DNA from: Maricaulis sp047308265
GTDB lineage: Bacteria; Pseudomonadota; Alphaproteobacteria; Caulobacterales; Maricaulaceae
Direction: 5' to 3'
Length of the DNA stretch: 64,000 nucleotides
NCBI RefSeq assembly: GCF_047308265.1
Contig: NZ_JBKQWY010000001.1
Span: forward strand, 744,001-808,000
Both the position numbers and the translations under genes were made by a program. The notes beneath the pieces are model-generated. The model did not search any database and was not told where the DNA came from. It saw only the letters and a list, made by a program, of their open reading frames with translations. Below, piece after piece: positions 26,470 through 34,895 of the stretch (position 1 is its first letter; the number at the start of each line of letters is the position of its first letter).

Positions 26470-27285
26470 ATGACTGAGATGACCCACACAGGACGTGTTC
26501 TTTCTATCGCCGGCAGTGACAGCAGTGGCGGTGCGGGCATCCAGGCGGATATCAAGGCCATTTCTGCCATGGGCGGTTATGCCATGACGGCGGTTACGGC
26601 TGTCACGGTGCAAAATACGCAGGGAGTGAGCGAAATTCTGTCGGTTCCGGCCGACATGGTTGCGGCACAGATGAAGGCCGTGATCGAGGATATCGGCGTG
26701 GATGCCATCAAGACCGGCATGCTCGGATCCGTCGAATTGATCGAGACCGTGGCGAACACACTGTCCGAGCTTGCGCCGGACGTGCCGCTGATCGTTGACC
26801 CGGTGATGGTTGCCACGTCCGGGGATGCCCTGATTGATGAGGCCGCTGAAACGGCGCTGCGCGAGGTGCTGTTGCCCCGTGCCACCCTGGTCACTCCCAA
26901 TATCGCCGAGGCAGAGCGCCTGGCCGACGGCAAAATCACGGATCTGGGATCCCAGATCGGGGCCGGGGAGACCCTGGTCGAGATGGGCGCCATGGCAGCG
27001 CTGGTGAAAGGCGGTCATCTCAAGGGCGGTGTCGCGCGCGATGTGCTGATTTCCGGCCGCGGCATGGAATTGATGGAGCGTGAGAAACTGGATGCCCGCA
27101 ACACCCACGGCACGGGCTGCACACTGGCTTCTGCGATCGCCACGCTTGTGGGTCAGGGGCATGCACTGTCTGATGCGGCTCGTGAGGCGGGAGACTATGT
27201 GCACGAAGCGATCCGCCGCGCCCCGGATCTGGGTCAGGGCCATGGCCCGGTCGACCATTTCTGGATGGTCCGCCAGGACGGTTAG
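26470..27285 (+). CDS. thiD: Hydroxymethylpyrimidine/phosphomethylpyrimidine kinase ThiD
   Basis: Phosphorylates HMP and HMP-P to HMP-PP for thiamine synthesis (ribokinase fold). 271 residues from ATG 26470. LSIAGSDSSGGAGIQADIKAI is the N-terminal substrate-binding signature. MKAVIEDIGVDAIKTGMLGS and VDPVMVATSGDALID follow, and DARNTHGTGCTLASAIAT holds the anion hole and catalytic region. An upstream in-frame extension to 26419 is unlikely because it lacks family similarity. It is not next to the thiC operon (46 kb) and no TPP riboswitch is seen before it. Confidence 0.96.
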   Translation: MTEMTHTGRVLSIAGSDSSGGAGIQADIKAISAMGGYAMTAVTAVTVQNTQGVSEILSVPADMVAAQMKAVIEDIGVDAIKTGMLGSVELIETVANTLSELAPDVPLIVDPVMVATSGDALIDEAAETALREVLLPRATLVTPNIAEAERLADGKITDLGSQIGAGETLVEMGAMAALVKGGHLKGGVARDVLISGRGMELMEREKLDARNTHGTGCTLASAIATLVGQGHALSDAAREAGDYVHEAIRRAPDLGQGHGPVDHFWMVRQDG

Positions 27286-27290
27286 CCCCG

Positions 27291-28178
27291 TCAGCGCTTG
27301 GCGATCCACACTCCTGCCAGAATGACCGTCAGGGCCAGCAAGGCATCCCAGCCTATTGTTTCGCCGATGATCACACCGGTAATCACAGCCGCGATGGGCG
27401 TGAGATAGTTCACAACGGCCAGAAATCCGGGTCCGGCTGTGCGGGCGATCTGCATCAGCAGGACGGAGGTGATGGCGGTTGGACCGATGGCCAGCCAGAC
27501 GATCGAGCTCCAGGCACTGAGCGGTACGTCGGAGGTCTGGACCAGATCCCACACACCCAACGGAGCCGCCAGAACGGAGGCGGTGATCAGCATGCCCGCG
27601 CCGGACACCGAGGCCGGCGTATCGGGGATGAGGCGCGCCAGCACGGCATTGATCCCGTAACACACCGCCGCGCCGACCACGGCCAGCTGGGCCAGCGTGT
27701 CAGCTCCGCCCATGGCTGTCAGCGCCGATGGCCCCATCAAAAGCACAACGCCGGCGAAGCCGATCAGGAACCCGATCAGCATGCGCGCGGTCATACGCTC
27801 GCCCGGGACAAAGACATGGGCCAGGGCCAGAGTTGCCAGCGGCATGGTTGCGACCAGAATGCCGGCCAGATTGCTGTCGATCGTCTGTTGGCCAAAGCCG
27901 ATCAAGATAAAGGGCAATGTGTTTCCGAAGAAGCCCAGGCCGGCAAACCAGATCCAGCGTTTATCGCGCATTCCGGGCAAGCGGCGTCCGCGATACATGG
28001 CCCAGCCTGTCAGCATCAGCGCGGCCAGCGACAAGCGGACAAAGACCATGGCGGCCGAGGGCAGGAAATCAACGATGTGACCGATAAAGGCGAAGGCCGA
28101 ACCCCACAGCACAGTCAGGATCAGAAGGCTGATCCAGTCCTGAAGTCCGGGTGTATGGGGCGTGGGGGTGGAGGTCAC
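27291..28178 (-). CDS. EamA/DMT-superfamily permease
   Basis: 295-residue inner-membrane protein with about ten hydrophobic helices arranged as two EamA repeats. The N-terminal repeat has LILTVLWGSAFAFIGHIVDFLPSAAMVFVRLSLAAL and the C-terminal repeat has YLTPIAAVITGVIIGETIGWDALLALTVILAGVWIAKR with the typical Glu and repeat ending. Such proteins export metabolites or amino acids; the substrate is unknown. Convergent with thiD, 5 bp apart. Confidence 0.88.
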   Translation of the reverse strand: MTSTPTPHTPGLQDWISLLILTVLWGSAFAFIGHIVDFLPSAAMVFVRLSLAALMLTGWAMYRGRRLPGMRDKRWIWFAGLGFFGNTLPFILIGFGQQTIDSNLAGILVATMPLATLALAHVFVPGERMTARMLIGFLIGFAGVVLLMGPSALTAMGGADTLAQLAVVGAAVCYGINAVLARLIPDTPASVSGAGMLITASVLAAPLGVWDLVQTSDVPLSAWSSIVWLAIGPTAITSVLLMQIARTAGPGFLAVVNYLTPIAAVITGVIIGETIGWDALLALTVILAGVWIAKR

Positions 28179-28373
28179 ACGATCATCCTGTCAGCGTCTG
28201 GAGGGTGAGGTGTAGGACGTCCGGTAAATCCGGTCACCCGTTGCGCGCACACACAATCGGCAAATAGCCCGCCCAATCATTTGCATGGCAAAGCCCCTTG
28301 CTCCGCGCGAAGGCCGGTTGCACGGTGCCGTTTCCATTCGATCCGACCGATGACACGCCACCGGGAGAGGGCC

Positions 28374-29540
28374 ATGTCCAATAATCCGAAACCCGTTCTC
28401 AAACCCGCCGATCCCCATTTTTCCTGCGGGCCGGTGAAGAAATACCCCGGCTGGACGTTTGATGCTCTGGCCCAGGCCGCCCTGTCGCGGACTCACCGCT
28501 CGGCCACGGCCGTGGCGCGGATCCGCGAGGCGATGGACCGGACCCACGCGCTCCTCGGTCTGCCCGATGATTACCGGGTCGGAATTGTGGGTGGGTCGGA
28601 TACTGGCGCCATGGAGGCGGCGATGTGGTCGCTTTTAGGACCCCGGGGTGTGGATGCCTTCGGTTGGGACGTTTTCGGCAATAAGTGGGTGGAGGATACC
28701 CGCCATCAGCTCAAGTTGAACGATCTGCGCACATTCCAGGCGTCGGCCGGTCAACTGCCCGACGTGTCCCAATACACCGGGGACCGCGATGTGGTGTTCA
28801 CATATAACGGGACCGGCGCGGGTGTCTGTGTGCCCGATTTGGACTGGATCCCTGCAGATCGTGCAGGACTGAGCCTGTGTGACGCCACCTCGGCCGCCTT
28901 TGCGGTGGATATCGATTGGTCAAAAATCGATGTCCTGACCTTTTCCTGGCAGAAATGCATGGGCGGCGAGGCACAGCATGGCATCCTCATCATGAGCCCG
29001 CGCGCCATTGAACGCCTCAACACACACACACCCAGCTGGCCTGTGCCGTCGGTTCTGTCGCTTCACAAGAAGGGCAAGGCCAATATGGGGCTATATGAAG
29101 GCTCCACCATCAATACGATTTCGCTGATGTGTGTCGAGGACTATATCGCGGCGCTGAAATGGGCGAGCAAGGCCGGTGGCCTGCCAGCCATGATCGATCG
29201 CACCGAGGCCAATTTCGCCGAACTGGACCGATGGGTGCAGACGTGTGACTGGCTGGACTATCTTTGCGAGATACCGAGGCACCGGTCCCACACATCTGTC
29301 ACGCTGAAATTTACCGAGGCGCGTGTCGCCGCGATGGATGTTGATACCCAGTGGGCCCTGTCGAAAAAAATGCTCGAATTGCTCGAGCGCGAAAACGCTG
29401 CTCTGGATCCCAATATGCACCGTGACGCCGTGCCGGGCATCCGCATCTGGTGTGGTCCCACCATGGAACGTGATGATTTGGCCGCACTTGGTCCCTGGTT
29501 GGACTGGGCCTATCGCGAAGCGCTGGACGCGCTCGCCTGA
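28374..29540 (+). CDS. serC: Phosphoserine aminotransferase
   Basis: PLP enzyme converting 3-phosphohydroxypyruvate and glutamate to phosphoserine. 388 residues from ATG 28374, chosen because GGGAGAGG precedes it and the upstream frame has no similarity. KPADPHFSCGPVKKYPGW at the N-terminus and GGSDTGAMEAAMWSLLG are typical of the alphaproteobacterial/archaeal SerC group, and FSWQKCMGGEAQHG holds the PLP-binding Lys. No serA is adjacent in the window, although in many alphaproteobacteria the two are neighbours. Confidence 0.93.
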   Translation: MSNNPKPVLKPADPHFSCGPVKKYPGWTFDALAQAALSRTHRSATAVARIREAMDRTHALLGLPDDYRVGIVGGSDTGAMEAAMWSLLGPRGVDAFGWDVFGNKWVEDTRHQLKLNDLRTFQASAGQLPDVSQYTGDRDVVFTYNGTGAGVCVPDLDWIPADRAGLSLCDATSAAFAVDIDWSKIDVLTFSWQKCMGGEAQHGILIMSPRAIERLNTHTPSWPVPSVLSLHKKGKANMGLYEGSTINTISLMCVEDYIAALKWASKAGGLPAMIDRTEANFAELDRWVQTCDWLDYLCEIPRHRSHTSVTLKFTEARVAAMDVDTQWALSKKMLELLERENAALDPNMHRDAVPGIRIWCGPTMERDDLAALGPWLDWAYREALDALA

Positions 29541-29610
29541 TCAGGCTATCGCTGCAGGCCTTAACCATGTTTTCGGGTGCACTCTAAAGGGGCGCCCAAG
29601 GGGGATTGAG

Positions 29611-30183
29611 ATGAAATATCTGATCGGCGGACTGGCAGCCGCAGCTTCTCTGGCGGCTCCGGCACTGGCGGATGATGATCGCGGCCTGGAATTTCGCTTT
29701 GGCGTGACCGGTCATGACCTGGTCGAGAATGTCGAAGAGGGTCCGAACGTGACGGCTGAGGTTCTGTTTGCATCTCCGTCTTTCCTGGAGGCCATCTGGT
29801 CGCCGCGCCCCTTCATCTATGGGTCGTTCAATACAGAGGAATTGACCAATTTTGGTGCCGCCGGTCTGGCCTGGAATGTCGACCTGGCAGAGCGCTGGAA
29901 TCTCGAGCTGCGCACCGGTCTGTCCTATAATGATGGCGTCGATGATTTCGACCAGAATGCGCCTCCCGGCGATCCGACGCGGATCCGCCTGGCCAATACC
30001 CGCGCTTTGCTGGGCAATTCCATCCTCTTCTACAACGGTCTCGGCCTCGATTATGACCTGAACGAAAACTGGTCCGTAGGTGCGTATTACGAGCACATCT
30101 CTCATGGTCAGATTCTGGCGTCCGGCCGGAACCAGGCCCTGGACAATGCCGGTCTGCGTGTGGGCTATCGCTTCGGTCGCTAA
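29611..30183 (+). CDS. PagL-like lipid A 3-O-deacylase
   Basis: 190 residues with a clear signal peptide (KYLIGGLAAAASLAAPALA) and an amphipathic beta-barrel pattern ending in an aromatic-rich C-terminal strand (GLRVGYRFGR). The segment YYEHISHGQILASGRNQALDNAGLRVGY matches the PagL active-site region, with the His-x-Ser pair in EHISHG. It would remove the 3-O acyl chain of lipid A at the outer membrane. The frame continues far upstream into serC, but ATG 29611 has GGGGGATTGAG before it and begins the signal peptide. Confidence 0.82.
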   Translation: MKYLIGGLAAAASLAAPALADDDRGLEFRFGVTGHDLVENVEEGPNVTAEVLFASPSFLEAIWSPRPFIYGSFNTEELTNFGAAGLAWNVDLAERWNLELRTGLSYNDGVDDFDQNAPPGDPTRIRLANTRALLGNSILFYNGLGLDYDLNENWSVGAYYEHISHGQILASGRNQALDNAGLRVGYRFGR

Positions 30184-30208
30184 GCCGCTCCAGAACTCCA
30201 AATGCCTG

Positions 30209-30243
30209 ACACCCCTGTCCGCATTGCCGGGCGGGGGTGTTGT
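30209..30243 (+). terminator. Possible weak terminator after the PagL-like gene
   Basis: 7-bp stem ACACCCC (30209-30215) with GGGGTGT (30234-30240) and an 18-nt loop, followed by TTGT rather than a proper T-run. It could also be only an incidental hairpin. Confidence 0.35.
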
Positions 30244-30351
30244 CTGTGAGGGGGAGGGTTGAGCCGAGCCTGGGCCCGGACAGAAAAGCTTCACGTGCTG
30301 TCCCCGTTTGAGGCGTCTAGGAGTCTTCCTCTTAGACAGGGGAGAGAGATC

Positions 30352-31530
30352 ATGGGGTTTCAATCGGGTGTGATGATGATCGGGCTGGGTCTGGCAGGGC
30401 TGGGCCTGGCGGCGTGTCAGGTCATCGAGGGTGACAACAACGCCATCCTCTGTCCGGCCGAGCTGGATGTGCCCTGCGCGGCGCGCGACCGGGCCTTGAG
30501 CCTGGTCGATATCCAGACCATCGGTACACACAACAGCTATAAGGACCACATGCCCGCGCCCGAACTGGCGCTTCTGGCCGCACAATCGCCGCGTCAGGCC
30601 GAGGCTCTCGATTACGGTCACGACACACTGACGGCGCAGCTGGATGCGGGGATGCGTCAGCTGGAGATCGATATTCTCCATGATCCAGTCGGCGGCCGGT
30701 TTACCGATCCGATGGCTCCGCGCCTGACGCAGGGACAACCGGGTGCGCGCGCCTTTGATCCAGCGCCTCTCCAGGCCCCCGGCTTCAAGACGCTCCATGT
30801 CCAGGATTTTGATGTCTGGTCCCGGTGTGCGGTGTTTGTGACCTGTCTGGCGGAGGTGCGCAGCTGGTCCGTGGCCCATCCTGACCATGCACCGATCCTG
30901 ATCATGATGAACGCCAAACAGAGCCCGACCGGTGTGCCGGGGTCTGTAGATCCGTTGCCCTTTGATGCCGAGGCCTTCCGGGCCCTGGAAGCCGAAATCC
31001 TATCAGTCTTTGCAGCCGAGCACGTTTTGATGCCGGATACGGTGCGTGGATCCGCACAGACCCTGCGCGCAGGTGTCCTGTCTCAGGGCTGGCCGAGCCT
31101 GGACGAGATGCGAGGGCGGGTGATCTTCCTGCTTGATGAAAATGAGGCCCCGCTGCAGCCCTATCTGGCGGGAAATCCCTCATTGGAGGGTCGGGTGATG
31201 TTCGTGAAATCTGTCGCGGAAACGGCCCCCCATGCGGCCGTGTTTGTTCTGAATAATCCTGAGCGCCAGTTTGACGAGATCCAGGCCCGGGTGGAGGCAG
31301 GCTATCTGGTGCGCACGCGCGCAGACGCGGGAACCCGTGAAGCGCGGACAGGTGACACCGCCCGGCTCGAGGCGGCTCTGGCCTCAGGCGCGCACTATAT
31401 CTCGACAGATTATTATGAACCGCGCGAGGAATGGAGCGATTATGCCGCGAGCCTTCCTGATGGCGGGGTCGTGCGTTGCAATCCGGTGCGTCAGCCTGCG
31501 GCGTGCGCGGGTGGCGAGATGGACCGGTAG
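30352..31530 (+). CDS. Ca2+-dependent phosphoinositide-specific phospholipase C-like lipoprotein
   Basis: 392 residues from ATG 30352 (GGGGAGAGAG upstream). A lipoprotein signal (MMIGLGLAGLGLAAC) places it in the envelope. The TIM-barrel PLC pattern is visible: IQTIGTHNSYKDH with the first catalytic His, then MRQLEIDILHD with the metal-binding acidic residues, LHVQDFDVWS, and ILIMMNAKQSP. It ends near HYISTDYYEP. This matches the bacterial PI-PLC-C1 family. It would cleave a phosphodiester lipid head group; whether phosphoinositides are the true substrate is unknown. It follows the PagL-like lipid A deacylase by 168 bp. Confidence 0.82.
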   Translation: MGFQSGVMMIGLGLAGLGLAACQVIEGDNNAILCPAELDVPCAARDRALSLVDIQTIGTHNSYKDHMPAPELALLAAQSPRQAEALDYGHDTLTAQLDAGMRQLEIDILHDPVGGRFTDPMAPRLTQGQPGARAFDPAPLQAPGFKTLHVQDFDVWSRCAVFVTCLAEVRSWSVAHPDHAPILIMMNAKQSPTGVPGSVDPLPFDAEAFRALEAEILSVFAAEHVLMPDTVRGSAQTLRAGVLSQGWPSLDEMRGRVIFLLDENEAPLQPYLAGNPSLEGRVMFVKSVAETAPHAAVFVLNNPERQFDEIQARVEAGYLVRTRADAGTREARTGDTARLEAALASGAHYISTDYYEPREEWSDYAASLPDGGVVRCNPVRQPAACAGGEMDR

Positions 31531-31533
31531 GCG

Positions 31534-32109
31534 CTATTCGCCCCGGATCGCGGCGGCTTCAGCGGCGCGCGGATCCTCGTCAACGCGAACATAAATGCCC
31601 GTGAACCAGGCTTGCCACTCCCCGTTCGCCGTCTGCTGGTCGAAATGCTGGCGAACCCGGCCATCCTCCAGTGGTGTCCAGATGCCGCGAAAGGGCGCTG
31701 TTACACCATTGGCCGGGTAGTGGATCTGGCCGTTGAGCACCATTGCGCCTGTTTCGTCCAGCCCGCCCGTATAGTCGATGATCGCCCCGGAGGAGACCCA
31801 GACCTGACGCCAGGCATTCTCGAACGGGTCGTGGAAATTCATGCTGTGGCCTGTTGATCCGCCCGCGCCCTGCCAGTCTTCGCGGATCAGGCAGTGTCCC
31901 GGGTCCACGGTAATGCGGTTGAGGCCCTGATAGGCACCGTCATCGGGGGCGTAGACATTCCAGGTGCCGATCCAGAAATCGAAATCATCATGGTGCTCGG
32001 CCGTGCAGCCCGGCGGGGCTTGCTGGGCGATAGCCGGCGCGGCGGATTGGACGATCAGGCCAAGGCCGATCATGGCCACAAGAGACTGCACACCATATCC
32101 ATGTCTCAT
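31534..32109 (-). CDS. Exported DUF1579-like protein
   Basis: 191 residues from ATG 32109, preceded at good distance by GGGGGA; ATG 32115 sits too close to it. A signal peptide is present (LVAMIGLGLIVQSAAPAIAQ). The mature part has DDFDFWIGTWNVY, ITVDPGHCLIREDW and QTANGEWQAWFTGIYVR, a lipocalin-like beta-barrel pattern that I associate with the DUF1579 group of secreted proteins of unknown function. It is divergent from purA and convergent with the PI-PLC gene (3 bp apart). Confidence 0.75.
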   Translation of the reverse strand: MRHGYGVQSLVAMIGLGLIVQSAAPAIAQQAPPGCTAEHHDDFDFWIGTWNVYAPDDGAYQGLNRITVDPGHCLIREDWQGAGGSTGHSMNFHDPFENAWRQVWVSSGAIIDYTGGLDETGAMVLNGQIHYPANGVTAPFRGIWTPLEDGRVRQHFDQQTANGEWQAWFTGIYVRVDEDPRAAEAAAIRGE

Positions 32110-32197
32110 CGCCATTCCCCCTGAATCGTGCTGAATGAGGCAATATTCACGCATGACGCTATCAATCGCGAGGCGCGCGTGCAAATTCCTGTGGCGA

Positions 32198-32217
32198 GTG
32201 TCACAGCTTCGTGACAC
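32198..32217. promoter_or_regulatory. Perfect palindrome between the DUF1579-like gene and purA
   Basis: GTGTCAC (32198-32204), a 6-nt spacer AGCTTC, and GTGACAC (32211-32217). It lies 34 bp before the purA ATG and about 90 bp before the divergent gene. The symmetry suggests an operator for a dimeric regulator, but the regulator cannot be named; an RNA hairpin in the purA leader is the alternative. Confidence 0.5.
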
Positions 32218-32251
32218 ATAGGCGTTTCTCTCGACAGGCAAGGGGAATTCA

Positions 32252-33541
32252 ATGGCTAACGTGACCGTCGTCGGTGCCCAGTGGGGCGATGAAGGCAAGG
32301 GCAAGCTCGTGGACTGGCTGTCCCATCGCGCGGACGTGGTGGCCCGGTTCCAGGGCGGGCATAATGCCGGCCATACCCTGGTCGTCGGTGATGCGGTCTA
32401 CAAACTCTCTTTGCTGCCCTCCGGTGTGGTGCGTGGCAAGCTCTCGGTGATCGGCAATGGTGTTGTCGTGGACCCCTGGGCCTTTATCGCCGAGGTCGAT
32501 CGCATTCGCGAACAAGGGGTCGATATCACGCCGGACGTGGTGAAAATCTCCGAGACGGCGGCGCTGATCCTGCCCATTCACCGCGAGCTGGATGCCATGC
32601 GTGAAAACCGTGATGACGGCGAAGCCATTGGCACAACCCGCCGCGGTATTGGTCCGGCCTATGAGGACAAGGTCGGACGCCGAGCCGTGCGGGTGGTGGA
32701 TCTGGCGGATGCCGAGGCCCTGCGCGCCCGCGTCGCTGATATTCTCTTCCACCATAACTCCCTGCGTCGGGGCATGGGTCAGCCGGAATATGATGCCGAT
32801 CAGCTGGTCAATGAACTGCTCGAGATTGCGCCGAAAATCCTGCCTTACTCGGCTCCGGTCTGGCGCGATCTTCAGGACGCGATCAAATCGGATAAGAAAA
32901 TCCTGTTCGAGGGCGCGCAGGGGGCACTTCTGGACGTCGATCACGGCACCTATCCCTTCGTGACCTCGTCCAACACCCATTCGGGCCAGGCCGCTGCGGG
33001 CACGGGTCTGGGGCCCAAGGATGTCGGTTATGTTCTGGGCATTGCCAAGGCCTATATGACCCGGGTCGGCGAAGGGCCGTTTCCCACCGAACTGCACGAT
33101 GAGACCGGTGAGCGTATCGGCCAGGCGGGACGCGAGTTCGGCGTGGTGACGGGCCGCAAGCGGCGCTGTGGCTGGTTTGATGCGGTGATCACCCGTCAGA
33201 CCCTGGCCCAGGGCGGTGTGACCGGCGTTGCGCTGACCAAGCTGGACGTGCTGGATGGATTTGACGAGATCAAGGTGTGTGTCGCCTATGAGCTCAATGG
33301 CGAACGTCTGGACTATCTGCCCGCCGGCAAGGAAGCCCAGGCTGGGGTGACACCGGTTTATGAAACCCTCGAAGGCTGGTCCGGTTCGACCGCCGGCGCG
33401 CGGTCCTGGGCTCAGCTTCCCGCCGAGGCCGTGAAATATGTGCGCCGTCTGGAAGAGCTGATCGAATGCCCGATCGCCCTCGTCTCCACCTCGCCCGAGC
33501 GCGAGGACGTGATCCTGATGCAGGATCCGTTCAGGGGGTAG
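32252..33541 (+). CDS. purA: Adenylosuccinate synthetase
   Basis: GTP-dependent conversion of IMP and aspartate to adenylosuccinate, first step of AMP synthesis. 429 residues. VVGAQWGDEGKGKLVDWLS (GTP/IMP-binding signature), GGHNAGHT, IGTTRRGIGPAYEDK, LFEGAQGALLDVDHGTYPFVTSSNT and VTGRKRRCGWFD are all present. AAGGGGAATTC precedes the ATG as Shine-Dalgarno. The upstream palindrome at 32198-32217 may regulate it. Confidence 0.98.
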   Translation: MANVTVVGAQWGDEGKGKLVDWLSHRADVVARFQGGHNAGHTLVVGDAVYKLSLLPSGVVRGKLSVIGNGVVVDPWAFIAEVDRIREQGVDITPDVVKISETAALILPIHRELDAMRENRDDGEAIGTTRRGIGPAYEDKVGRRAVRVVDLADAEALRARVADILFHHNSLRRGMGQPEYDADQLVNELLEIAPKILPYSAPVWRDLQDAIKSDKKILFEGAQGALLDVDHGTYPFVTSSNTHSGQAAAGTGLGPKDVGYVLGIAKAYMTRVGEGPFPTELHDETGERIGQAGREFGVVTGRKRRCGWFDAVITRQTLAQGGVTGVALTKLDVLDGFDEIKVCVAYELNGERLDYLPAGKEAQAGVTPVYETLEGWSGSTAGARSWAQLPAEAVKYVRRLEELIECPIALVSTSPEREDVILMQDPFRG

Positions 33542-33632
33542 GTGAGGCTTTTAATCGGGCGATTTACTTGCCGAGAATTCCCGTTACTCTTCAACCAGAA
33601 GGTGAGAGTCTGGCAGGAGATGGGAGTTCGGT

Positions 33633-34895
33633 TTGAGTGATGATCGCATGCCGTTGGAGGCGAATGTCGAGGATGTCGCACGACGTCTGGTCTTCGCTCG
33701 TCGTGACCCCAAATCCGGTCTTCGCAAGAATATCCTGCTGATCGGTGCGGGGGCCTCGGTCTCTGCCGGAATTCCCACAGTGCGTGGATTGACCCAGGAT
33801 CTCGTGCTGTTTGTTGCCAAACGCTATGAAGACACGCTTGGGCAACGCAGCTTGCCGAAGGATAAATCCGGACAGATCGATTTTTCACGCGTTTCGGAAC
33901 AGGATCTGCGTCAGCATCTGGTGAATGAAGGCCTGCTCACGACTGAATTTGCGAGCAGTGAAGATACAGTCAATTACCCTGCCATGTATGACTATATCTT
34001 CGATAAACACATGACGAACCCAGACGACAGTCGTGAGTTTTTCAACGGCATCATCGCGAATGCAAAAGGAGCGATCAACTGGTCACACCTGGCGATCGGG
34101 GCTTTGGTGAAGCGTGGCTATTTCTCGACAGTCATATCCACCAATTTTGACCAACTCGCATTGAGGGGCATGATCGCATCGGATGTTATGCCCATTATCT
34201 GTGATGGTCCCGATACCCTGAACCGTATCTCGCCTGCGCCGGTTGCACCGCAATTGATCGAGATCCATGGGTCTCGCCATTCCTACATGTTGCGAAACAC
34301 GCCTGCCAGTGTCGGGCAACTGGCGAACGACCAGAATGTGATCGGCGTCCTGTCTCGGCTCTTCCAGAATGTACACTCCCTTCTGGTGGTGGGATATGGC
34401 GGGCGCGAGGATGGTTTCATGAACGCCCTGATTTCCGTCGCTGACCATTTTTCAACAAAAGACATTTTCTGGACGGAATACACCGACAATTGGGAAAATC
34501 TGAGCGCCAATGCCCGCCGCCTTCTGGATGCGTCCGACCAGGGCCGCGTCCTGCTGGGATGTGATTCAGATCAGTTTTTTCTTGATCTCATGCAGGCATT
34601 GCGCTGTGAAATGCCCGATATTTTCGGGAACCCTCTTATTTTTGCCCAATCTTTCCTTAATGATATCAAAGCGTCCCGGATTGACGTTGACGATATTCGA
34701 AAGACTATTGACTCATTCGAGAATCGGATCGGCCTTTTGGAAAATGAAAACAGGTCATTAACCAAATCAGTCGTTGATGAAGTGCGGCAGGAACGACTGC
34801 AGGGACTTGACAAGCAATCCTTTGAGACGGCGTTTGCCGCGCTTGGAGATGTTGATCTGAACTCGAGGCAGAACCCCGATGAAACCGCTGAATGA
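33633..34895 (+). CDS. SIR2-like domain protein, candidate NADase of a two-gene defence cassette
   Basis: 420 residues from TTG 33633 (GGGAG six bases upstream; ATG 33648 is an alternative). Residues 32-270 form a SIR2-like Rossmann domain: GAGASVSAGIPT (38-49), VISTNFDQL with the Asn171 site, IEIHGSRHS with His212, and VVGYGGRED (252-260). These are the positions that bind and hydrolyse NAD in SIR2 defence effectors (ThsA, DSR, SIR2-pAgo partners). Residues 345-395 look like a coiled coil. The next gene overlaps by 17 nt. I infer an NAD-depleting effector; an ordinary protein deacylase is less likely because the zinc-binding Cys module of sirtuins is absent. Confidence 0.75.
   Translation: MSDDRMPLEANVEDVARRLVFARRDPKSGLRKNILLIGAGASVSAGIPTVRGLTQDLVLFVAKRYEDTLGQRSLPKDKSGQIDFSRVSEQDLRQHLVNEGLLTTEFASSEDTVNYPAMYDYIFDKHMTNPDDSREFFNGIIANAKGAINWSHLAIGALVKRGYFSTVISTNFDQLALRGMIASDVMPIICDGPDTLNRISPAPVAPQLIEIHGSRHSYMLRNTPASVGQLANDQNVIGVLSRLFQNVHSLLVVGYGGREDGFMNALISVADHFSTKDIFWTEYTDNWENLSANARRLLDASDQGRVLLGCDSDQFFLDLMQALRCEMPDIFGNPLIFAQSFLNDIKASRIDVDDIRKTIDSFENRIGLLENENRSLTKSVVDEVRQERLQGLDKQSFETAFAALGDVDLNSRQNPDETAE

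Noticed and set aside
26389..27663. 424-aa minus-strand frame opposite thiD
   Set aside because: thiD is certain on the plus strand. The antisense translation is Arg/His/Gly-rich, typical of shadow frames in GC-rich DNA.
29025..29034. Short CA-repeat within serC as a microsatellite of interest
   Set aside because: Only about five CA units, inside a conserved coding region.
29557..29570. TTAACCAT half-site before the PagL-like gene as a CtrA box
   Set aside because: Only one half is present; the second TTAA at 7-bp spacing is missing. Other single TTAA sites in the window fail the same test.
29584..30888. 434-aa minus-strand frame opposite the PagL-like and PI-PLC genes
   Set aside because: The plus strand carries two genes with signal peptides and catalytic motifs. 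The antisense frame has no family features and crosses their intergenic region.
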